Of a stretch of 14,682 nt of DNA, positions 7,280 through 14,682 are shown one piece after another. Location of the stretch: positions 1 to 14,682 of the forward strand of contig JABYQS010000722.1 in NCBI GenBank assembly GCA_022592435.1, given 5' to 3'. A program made the position numbers and the translations under genes. Positions within the stretch are counted from its first letter, which is position 1; every line of letters starts with the position of its first letter. The DNA comes from Cerioporus squamosus. Its lineage: Eukaryota; Basidiomycota; Agaricomycetes; Polyporales; Polyporaceae. Below the pieces are notes generated by a model. The model did not search any database and had not been told where the DNA came from. It was given only the letters and a program-made list of their open reading frames with translations.

Positions 7280-8446
7280 ATGGGACTTCGTCTTGGAGAC
7301 ATCGCACCCGATTTTGAGGCGCAGACCACGAAGGGCCCGATCAAGTTCCACGAGTGGATTGGGAACAACTGGGTGAGTGCGACTGGCTCGTGCGCATGGA
7401 GATGGGCGATGCTGAACGCGGTGGGGGGACTCTGGCAGGCTATCCTCTTCTCGCATCCGGGTGACTTCACCCCTGTGTGCACGACCGAGCTTGCCGAAGT
7501 CGCGCGGAGGTACGTTCAGGCGCTCCTCTTGTGCTCGGACCGGGCGATTCAACTGCATCTGCGACGATCTGCAGGGCACCTGACTTCGAGAAGCGCGGCG
7601 TGAAGCTCATCGGTCTCTCCGCGAACGGCCTCGAGGACCACGAGCGGTGGGTGAAGGACATCAACGACTATGGCAGCAAGTTCGGACCCACGGACGTCCA
7701 GTACCCGATCGTGAGTCTTCTCTCTAGTTGCATCTGCCGTTGGAGGCCACTGGGCGAGGCTGATCGTGCGGTACCTGTATAGATCGCCGACGAAGACCGG
7801 AAGATCTCTACCCTCTACGACATGCTGGACTACCAGGATGCGACGAACCGTGACAACAAGGGCCTTCCCTTCACCGTAAGTGTTGTATTCAAAGCTTTAT
7901 GCATCGAGAGGGCAGGGACGAGCGGGTCCCTGGTACCTGCAAACTGGCTTGTTCGGTCACGGACGGAACGTTGATCGCATCGATGTCTGTACACAGATCC
8001 GCACCGTCTTCATCATCGACCCCAAGAAGGTCATTCGTCTGACGCTCTCCTACCCTGCGTCTACGGGCCGCAACTTCGACGAGATCCTCCGGTATGTGAT
8101 ACGGCTACACATGGAGGTTTCACTAGCTGACTGACTGCGATCTAGCGTCGTTGACTGTATGTATTGCCCGGAGCTATTCATATTTCAAGATGATAGGCTA
8201 ACAGGCGTTCGCCAAAATAGCTCTCCAGATCGGCGACAAGTACCGTGTCACCACTCCCGTCAACTGGAAGAAGGGCGACGATGTCATCGTCCACCCTTCG
8301 GTGTCGAACGAGGAGGCGAAGACGCTCTTCCCTGACTTCACGATCCACAAGGTACAGTCTGCCCAAGGTTTGCGTTCCAAGAGTGAAACGAAGCTGACGT
8401 GGTTTCGCAGCCGTACCTGAGGACTACCCCTCTCAAGGTAGATTAG
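7280..8446 (+). CDS. PRX1: 1-Cys peroxiredoxin, Prx6/Prx1 type
   Basis: Thiol peroxidase that reduces hydrogen peroxide and organic or lipid peroxides through one peroxidatic cysteine. Eight exons: 7280-7372, 7439-7509, 7575-7710, 7783-7875, 7997-8091, 8146-8156, 8221-8351, 8411-8446; 221 residues, the usual length for the Prx6 group. The active site [13 protein letters not shown] has His37, Thr42 and Cys45, and IRTVFIID supplies the conserved Arg133. The C-terminal part, including the [10 protein letters not shown] segment and the final [11 protein letters not shown], is typical of Prx6 enzymes. Cys45 is the only cysteine in the protein, so the enzyme cannot form an intramolecular resolving disulfide and needs an external thiol. 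No targeting sequence precedes the [12 protein letters not shown] start, so it is probably cytosolic, unlike yeast mitochondrial Prx1. Exon 6 is only 11 nt. Intron 4 (7876-7996, 121 nt) is the longest and contains a small hairpin (CAGGGAC/GTCCCTG, 7913-7932). Confidence 0.97.
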
Positions 8447-9338
8447 GCGGCGACTTCGTGCACCAGTGACCGGAACGGATGGGATGGGAACAGAAGAAGG
8501 CGTATTGAAGCGAACCTGTGTATTATCGTGTTGAGTATGAAAGCTGTATACCACCATCAATATCGCCCGCCAAAGTCGTGGGGTAATTCTATCTGGAGAT
8601 TGTCGTCTCTCGTATGCAAAGGACTGAACGGCACTGGGAGGTTGTAGCTCTGTAGTGGGCTTGTGGACCTGCCTCTCAGAAATCAGGAGGAACCTTGTCA
8701 ATGTAGCGATGCTTCATTGCGGTGTTGATGAGGAAGAAGCTCAATCCATGCCCCTGGGGCCTGCGGACCTCTCGGCCCTCGGACTTTCCTGCCGTGAGTT
8801 TCATAGCACAGATAGACCGGGGCTCACGAGTTTCAGCCTACAAGGACGAGAGGAAGCACCCACTGTACGTACCACATCGGAATTCGCGTCAGACACTCCC
8901 TGGAGTTCCAGCATGCATTAGAACAATGCCACAATTTGTCGCGCGCACAGTAGTGATCCTCGAGGTTGCAATGCAGAATGCAGCTAGACGATTGCTGGGG
9001 AGGCAGGGGTTGTACTGTCGTAGGGTTGTTCCGTCGTCTACTGCGACACTGGTACTGAGGCCCGCGAAGTACTTAGACTCAGAGCTTTCCCTGTTGGGCT
9101 CGTGGCTGAGCAGATCATCAGCGTTTGCATTGTGTATGAAACAGGTCCCCAAGAGATTTGAAAGAGCAGATTAGAGCGCATGCAAGAGGGACGGGGGTCT
9201 TTGCACCGGACGAGAACAGGGACATCGTCGCAGTTGAGCAAGAGACGAACTGGTTACTGGCCATCGGCAGCTTTGTGGCCCTCATTCCACGAGGGCAGCG
9301 CGCGCTAAGGGGATCTAGTTTCCAGATTGAGTGTGTTC
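8447..9338. other. Intergenic region between peroxiredoxin and proteasome gene
   Basis: About 0.9 kb without a supported gene. The longest plus-strand open frame with an ATG (8728-9174) has no recognisable motif and overlaps open frames on the minus strand. No TATA box was noted near the proteasome gene. Confidence 0.45.
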
Positions 9339-9392
9339 CACGTGGGGCACACGCGAAGACGCGGTCCTCAACCACGTGCATGGCTCCACGTG
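9339..9392 (+). promoter_or_regulatory. Three CACGTG boxes upstream of PRE8
   Basis: Perfect CACGTG hexamers lie at 9339-9344, 9373-9378 and 9387-9392, between 104 and 157 bp before the start codon. The first and third share the longer context TCCACGTGG. CACGTG is the E-box bound by bHLH and bHLH-Zip factors such as fungal Cbf1. Three copies in 54 bp are unlikely by chance, but binding is inference. Confidence 0.55.
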
Positions 9393-9495
9393 GTATTCTG
9401 GACGCGCGTTCAGGCATTACGCGTCGACAGCTCGGTTGGCGGTCTCAGCTCTCTCCTCCATCCGTCCATCTCCTCCTCGTCTCCGACTGATCCAC

Positions 9496-10545
9496 ATGGC
9501 CACTGCAGACGGCGGCGCATACAGGTACGCTCTCCCCGCTCTAGCCCAGATCTTCTTCCTGACAAGTCGTGCGCGTTTGGCCTGTAGCTACTCCCTCACC
9601 GTCTTCTCTCCGAGCGGGAAGCTCGTGCAGATAGAACACGCTCTTGCGGCCGTCTCCTCAGGAACGACAAGTCTGGGTATCAAGGGTACGCCACTGGCAC
9701 GTCTTGTGTGGCTCATCGCAGCTGCTGAGACCGCGAAACAGCATCGAATGGCATCGTCATTGCAACCGAGAAGAAGTCCTCGTCCATCCTCATAGACGAC
9801 ACTATGATCGACAAAGTGTCCGTCATTTGTCCCAACATTGGCATTGTGTATTCTGGCATGGGTCCCGACTTCCGTGTGCTCGTCGCGAAGGCAAGGAAGA
9901 GCGCGCAGGCGTATTGGAAGATCTATGGCGAATACCCACCAACAAAGGTGCTCACGCAGGAGATTGCGACCATCATGCAGCAGGCCACTCAGTCCGGGTA
10001 CGTCGTGATGTGCCTATTGCGGATGAAGGTCCTTCGCCGCCTCCAGAGGCTCGATGTTCATCCAATTTGAAACAGTGGTGTACGGCCATACGGCGTATCT
10101 CTGTTGGTGGCGGGGTGGGATATCACGCGTGGACCAAGCCTATACCAAGTCGACCCCTCGGGCTCGTACTGGGCATGGAAGGCGAGTGCGATTGGCAAGA
10201 ACATGGTGAATGCGAAGACGTTCCTGGAAAAGCGGTGTGTCCTATCCGCCTTACGTCCTGTGTGGTACATTGGAAACTGACTGGGGCTCCTTCGCCTTCA
10301 ACCTTGCACACACGTATCATAGGTACAACGACGACATCAGCCTCGAAGACGCGATCCACACGGCTCTGCTCACGCTCAAGGAGGGTTTCGAAGGGCATAT
10401 GACGGAGAAGACGATCGAAATAGGCGTCATCACCATCCCCAGCGAGGCCGACCTGGCCGCAGGCAAGATTGAGGGCACCGGCAGGGTAAAACCTACGTTC
10501 CGGAAACTGACGGAGGAGGAAGTGCGAGATTACCTCGCGATGTGA
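9496..10545 (+). CDS. PRE8: 20S proteasome subunit alpha-2
   Basis: Structural subunit of the outer alpha ring of the 20S core particle, which gates substrate entry and has no protease activity itself. Exons: 9496-9524, 9588-9685, 9742-9997, 10076-10234, 10323-10545; introns of 63, 56, 78 and 88 nt; 254 residues, against about 234-250 in known alpha-2 subunits. The alpha-specific N-terminal helix motif [18 protein letters not shown] is at residues 12-29. Further family blocks are [75 protein letters not shown] and [15 protein letters not shown] [15 protein letters not shown]. It ends in an acidic region ([13 protein letters not shown]). The first exon is only 29 nt; its ATG is chosen because it brings a short N-terminus directly to the conserved motif. 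Essential housekeeping gene. Not linked functionally to its neighbours as far as sequence shows. Confidence 0.96.
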
Positions 10546-11632
10546 CGGACTACTCGCTTGTATTTGCTGTGCGTTGTAAGTTACGGAATGTGGGACGAGC
10601 CTTTTTGACCTGGAAGTTTCGTCGATGTCTGCGATTTGCCTCAAAAGGACGGTATGATGTTCACTTGGCCACCAGTTACAGAGTGCCACGCTGATCGTCA
10701 GCATTGCATGGCGGTGGACGTGGGGAACAGCTCCGTCAGTCGCGTCTCTTGTCCGACGAGGTCGATACGCACCTCAGTGATCGAATTCGGAATGGCAGGG
10801 AGACTCGTGCCTCGAATTACCTCAGAAACCCGGGTATGACGCTGGCTTATACTTACGACGTAGTTCTCGGGCGGTCGTCACGGGGCGTGGATTACAGGTC
10901 TCACATTTGCGTCTAGCCACACCCGCGGCCAACGCAACAGGATCGCCGTGTATCGGGCATTGCCTAGTCCCGTGCGTCTTCCTTGCACCCACAACGCCGC
11001 TGATTAGGTTCTCACGTTACCAGCTTACAGGAATGCCCGTCCTCGCAGGATCATGGTGGCGAGCTTCTTTGCACCGCGCTTGTTTTAGTAACTGTTTAGC
11101 GTTCGCGTGTATGGGCGTCGGGCGGTCCCGCCCTGGCATCATCTGTACATCAGCACAGCGTCTACACCGCGCCATCGTTGCATCTCCGTCGTGCAAACCT
11201 TAGCCATGGTCACGAAACGTTTTCGCTGCGGTTTGTCCTTCCCACCGATTCGGCTCTCCTTGAGACCCACTGATAATCATCCCAGGTGCACTCTGATCCC
11301 CGCCCGCGCTGCAGTGCGGTCACGCTAGCCAGCTATACTTACCATATCTCCGATCTCCTGGCGAAATACATCGCACGAGCCAGCTTCCGTAATGTGTCAT
11401 AGAATCCCGACCACGGCGGCACAGCTCTCTTCGACGGCCCCCCGGGCGGTCTCGTCGACGTCCAAATTCGGAGAGCCTTCGCCTCTCGTCGCCTGCGATG
11501 AAAATCATCTTACGTCGTGTGCTACACAGGCACATGCGCCTCCGTCATTCGGAAGACGACGACTTGCTGCGTTCGTCCACTCGTCCTGTAACAAGCTTGG
11601 CAGGTGCTGCCAACAACGGAACTGGGATGTCC
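10546..11632. other. Intergenic region upstream of the Zn(II)2Cys6 gene
   Basis: About 1.1 kb. The first ~60 bp, ending near a T run at 10601-10605, fit the 3' end of PRE8. The remainder is probably promoter of the zinc-cluster gene. No open frame on either strand has convincing features. Confidence 0.45.
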
Positions 11633-11639
11633 TATAAAT
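11633..11639 (+). promoter_or_regulatory. TATA box of the Zn(II)2Cys6 gene
   Basis: TATAAAT, about 150 nt upstream of the ATG at 11787, followed by a long C/T-rich leader (11650-11720) typical of fungal promoters. No ATG occurs between this box and 11787, which supports that start codon. Confidence 0.65.
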
Positions 11640-11786
11640 CCTTGCCCGCCTACCCCGCTCTCCCCCAGTCTCCTCCCCATTCCATCTCCAGTCCCAGATC
11701 CCGTCATCTGTTGGGTGTCTCGCTCCTCCCGGTCTCTGTCGTTTCCCCACGTCGCTCGTAAGACCCGTTCGCTAATTCCGCCCATA

Positions 11787-12855
11787 ATGTCCAACAACTC
11801 CGGGAACAATTCCTGTGAGTGTCTGAGAAACCTTTGCCTACTAAGTCTGGAATTGGTACTCACCAATGTCTGATCCTTGCCAGCGTCGGGTCGCGCCCCG
11901 CCTCCCTTCGATCCCAGCCTGCTCCAGCCCATCGTCAGAAGCAAACGTACACCCATTGCATGCACGGAGTGCCGTAGGCGTCAAGTCAAGGTGCGCACGG
12001 AGCGCGGTGGCTCACCGCCACCGATCCGCTATTTATGATTGACTGACATACGAAATATGCTTCTAGTGCTCTGGCACAACGCCCCGCTGCGAGCGCTGCC
12101 ACAAGAAGGGTATCGAATGCACGTACATGCCCCTCAGCGAACAGCGCGGAGGGACGGGCGGGTCTATCTCCCGTTCCGGCACACCTGTGGCACCGATGCA
12201 TGGTGGCTCGGGCCACTCCCACTCGCACGGCTCGAGCCGTCTGGCGCAAAGCTCGGGGGGATGGCAGACCGGCGGCCAAGGATACCCTGCTGGGACGGGG
12301 TACCCTACGCCGCAGGGCTGGCAAGAACCCCAGTACACTGGCAGTCAGGGTAGCCAGTCTAACCAGGCCTACGCGGGGGTTCCTATGGCGTATCAGCAGG
12401 GCTTCGACCAGCAGACGGCCTTCGCTCAAGCAAGCACTCAAGGCGGAGCGGACCTGTACGCCCAAAGCTATGCCCAGCAGGGATACCCGAGCGGGACCAC
12501 GTACAGCGGCTATGGGCAAACAGTGCAGTCCGCGACGGACCCCAGGTACGCGTACCAGGCTGCACAGATGATGGCTGGAAACCAGCAGAGGTAAGCATGT
12601 GCGTGTCTGGTGCTCGAACGGACCATACTGATGCAGCGGCCGCCGTCCGTCAGCGTCGCATACGCAGGCCAGTACGCCCAGCAGCAGGTGTACTTCGACC
12701 CGACGACCGGCCAGATGATCCCTGCCGACATGGCCGCACAATGGGCCGACAACACTGTATGTGATTTGATTGAGGCGTATCCCCGTTTGGCCCAGGGCTC
12801 ACCGGACACGCAGACCCCCGGCTTCCAAGGTCAACACTATCCTGGACCGAACTAA
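11787..12855 (+). CDS. Small Zn(II)2Cys6 DNA-binding protein with low-complexity tail
   Basis: Probable fungal transcription regulator. Exons: 11787-11814, 11884-11990, 12067-12590, 12654-12756, 12814-12855, giving 267 residues; introns of 69, 76, 63 and 57 nt. The binuclear zinc cluster is complete: Cys36, 39, 46, 53, 56 and 63 with spacing CX2CX6CX6CX2CX6C and a basic RRRQVK segment, split by intron 2 just before Cys46. The usual coiled-coil linker and the large fungal-specific regulatory domain are missing; typical members are 500-1000 residues. From about residue 70 the protein is rich in Gly, Ser, Gln, Tyr and Ala with few charges (for example GQGYPAGTGYP, YAQQQVYFDP), which suggests a disordered activation or condensation domain. 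The acceptor at 12653 is chosen because the earlier one at 12636 leads to a premature stop. The last intron is uncertain: 57 nt (to 12813), 39 nt (to 12795) or unspliced all stay in frame. Target genes cannot be inferred. Confidence 0.9.
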
Positions 12856-14293
12856 TGGACATACTATAGTATATTTCGTATCACGCTGTGGACCTTCGAT
12901 ATTCTCTTTCTGAACATGCTCATCTTTGCCTATCATCCGTACTCTAGACACATCTTCGCTTTCTGCCTTGTAGCATATTTATAAAAGGTCCGAACTCTGG
13001 CTCATCGCAGTGTATCTTTCTATGGTCCCGTCGAAACCAGGCTCCCGCCTCGCTGTAGCATACCACGTCCCCACGGCTCCTCCATATGCCCACCGCTCTT
13101 CTTTCTGCGACTTCTTCTTCTTCTATGTATCTATAGACACGTTCCTACAACGTTATCGTATTCAGTGCACACAGTGACACATGCTGGACCGAACAACGCG
13201 CTCCACTCTTCTCCGCGTATGGCCGAGTCGGGCACTCACCGTCAGTCGAGGTGCGCTCATCGAGAACAAGAAGCCTCAGAACACTGCATGGAAGCAGGAT
13301 CGGGCTCAAGTCAGATTGCCGAGCAATCGGGTGTGGTCCTCGGTCGTTGCCAGCGACTGGCGAACCTCAGGCTGTGTCGGGCACATGACGGCCCTCGCTG
13401 TGCTCCGTGGCTGCGCCGGTTAAGGTGCAGAATACAAGGTCGGTGTGGATATAGATGGGTGCGAGCATGCGCCACGGGTGGTCGAGATTGAAGGCGCGTC
13501 GGGATGAGATGGCATGGCTGGTGTGCGTTCACGGTACTGTTGGATGGCATTTGCGTGGGTACGGCGGCCACAGTCGGGCACAGTAAGAGTCTGTGTGTGT
13601 TGGCGAGGTTATAGCCATGCCGGCCTCAGGTTGAGGCTCGAGCAGGACGGGCAGTGAGAGGTGATGTGATGATGAACAGTGGATGATGTTCAATCTTGTT
13701 CCCAGCGCTGCCCGGGACCATTGGGAGCGATCTGCGAGCGAGCGTTGTCGAGGCAAATTGACGCAGCTTGGTCCGCCAAAATCCGTAGCATCGAGGAAGT
13801 TGTATAGCTCATCTCACCATCGACATTGTCCGTAGCATGCTCGCTTCCCAGCTTCATAGCTCCGTCGACCGCTGCCTTCGAGATGATTGCCCCGCAGTCA
13901 ATCAGTGACGGCGCCACGATGAGACCGATTGGCCGCCGTCAAAGAGAAGGTCGTCCGTGGGGTTCAGTCCGCAGCGTAGAAGACGATGAGAGAAGACAGC
14001 GGCGGTGGGAACTCGAGCTGGGACCTCCCCGTCAATGAGAGAGGTGTGATGTGCCCTGACCGCTCACAGACCGGGGATGGGGGCTTGAGAGCGGTGGTGG
14101 TGTCCGAGCAAGTCATACCATTCGGCCAAGCGGCAAGAACAAGAATAACGTAGGCGGGAAATTCTGCAAATTGAGGATTGACACGGAAACCACAATTGGC
14201 ACCGGCACATGTTATCACGGTCCCGCGCACTAAGCAATATTCGTACACGTCTTTCTTACGGCGTCCGCACCCTCAAACATATCTGGATACAGC
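12856..14293. other. Convergent intergenic region before the ALDH gene
   Basis: About 1.4 kb between the 3' ends of the zinc-cluster gene and the minus-strand ALDH gene. A TATTTATAAAAGG at 12976-12988 looks like a TATA box, and a 51-codon frame (13022-13177) follows, but neither is convincing. A CTTCTTCTTCTTC run lies at about 13112-13125. On the minus strand two open stretches (13964-14248 and 13690-13917) are protein-like but lack a clear start, splice pattern or recognised family. Confidence 0.4.
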
Positions 14294-14682
14294 CTACAGC
14301 GGCCAGTCGAGCTTCTCGCCATAGTTCCAGTGGATGGCCTTGACCGAGGTGTACTCCTCCAAGGCATAGCTCCCCAGCTCGCGGCCTGTGCGCCCACAAT
14401 TAGCGCCCGTTCCCGAAGATCACAGCCTTGCGTTAGGCAATCCCGCTGTTGCCTCGATGCCAACAGCGGCAACGGTTCTGCCATAGCATCCGGCGCAGAG
14501 AAAGAAATCCAGAAATGGAAGCTTGCTCACCGATGCCACTCTGCTTCTTGCCCGCCGAAGGCACGTTGTTGTTGAGCAAGTTGTACTGGTTCACCCAGAC
14601 CTGCATGAAGACCACCAGCAGTCAGTCACAAGTCCAAGGACGGTTGACGAGCTACGAAATCGCGGTTACGAGCATATCGGCG
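14294..14682 (-). CDS. Aldehyde dehydrogenase, C-terminal part (5' end beyond window)
   Basis: NAD(P)+-dependent oxidation of an aldehyde to the acid; the substrate is not predictable and the catalytic Cys and Glu lie outside the window. Minus-strand exons: 14531-14600 and 14294-14385, separated by a 145-nt intron (14386-14530). A further intron probably runs from 14601 to 14669, with a few exon bases at 14670-14682. The visible protein reads VWVNQYNLLNNNVP, then a KKQSG block, then RELGSYALEEYTSVK and ends in KLDWPL. These are the conserved C-terminal blocks of the ALDH superfamily (VNxY, PFGGxKxSGxGRE, LxxYTxxK). The normally invariant PFGG is PSAG here (codons at 14550-14561), consistent with one lost and one gained base. 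The assignment of the family is firm; the exon at the very edge is uncertain. Confidence 0.9.

Noticed and set aside
8728..9174. Plus-strand open frame of about 148 codons between peroxiredoxin and PRE8
   Set aside because: No recognisable motif, overlaps open frames on the other strand, and no TATA or splice context points to a gene.
9660..9668. Proteasome alpha-2 has IEHAL where many alpha subunits have IEYAL
   Set aside because: From memory, plant alpha-2 subunits also have His here, so it is normal variation for this subunit. The motif itself lies within exon 2 (9588-9685).
13022..13177. 51-codon frame behind a TATA-like TATTTATAAAAGG
   Set aside because: It lies in the probable 3' region of the zinc-cluster gene, is low-complexity in part (Phe run from CTTCTTCTTC) and matches no family.
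1..14682. Biosynthetic gene cluster or defence-type system
   Set aside because: SDR, ALDH and a zinc-cluster gene occur in the window, but they are separated by housekeeping genes and no core synthase, transporter, CRISPR array or phage gene is present.

Overview
The window looks like nuclear DNA of a filamentous basidiomycete, probably an Agaricomycete. The evidence is short GT-AG introns (mostly 50-75 nt) with CTNAC-type branch sites, GC-rich third positions, an intronless eukaryotic tRNA with Pol III boxes, and gene products typical of fungi (Ssu72, a Prx6-type peroxiredoxin, proteasome alpha-2, a Zn(II)2Cys6 regulator). I cannot name a species. Exon coordinates were derived by hand from splice consensus, reading-frame phase and remembered family alignments, without a search.

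Layout: a minus-strand tRNA (262-335) with an isoleucine-type body but an AUA anticodon. Then two tandem plus-strand paralogs of a short-chain dehydrogenase/reductase, SDR1 (765-1973) and SDR2 (2708-3881), with three introns at identical positions; SDR1 has a clean 1-nt deletion in exon 2. Next is a 561-bp non-coding inverted-repeat element with TA flanks, a probable MITE (4251-4811). It is followed by SSU72, the RNA polymerase II CTD phosphatase, with a long Pro/Gln-rich N-terminal extension (5196-6418), a 1-Cys peroxiredoxin (7280-8446), proteasome subunit alpha-2 (9496-10545) and a small Zn(II)2Cys6 protein with a Gln/Gly/Tyr/Ser-rich tail (11787-12855). On the minus strand at the right edge is the C-terminal part of an aldehyde dehydrogenase (14294-14682, incomplete).

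The genes do not form an obvious pathway or biosynthetic cluster. SSU72, peroxiredoxin and the proteasome subunit are housekeeping genes. The tandem SDR pair, the MITE and the odd tRNA make the left third the more dynamic part. I see no CRISPR array, no phage or viral gene, no toxin gene and no convincing undescribed multi-gene system. The most unusual items are the tRNA with an anticodon that disagrees with its body, the nested-hairpin MITE, the frameshifted SDR copy, a possible alternative mitochondrial start in SDR2, and a conserved ALDH motif apparently rewritten by two compensating indels.
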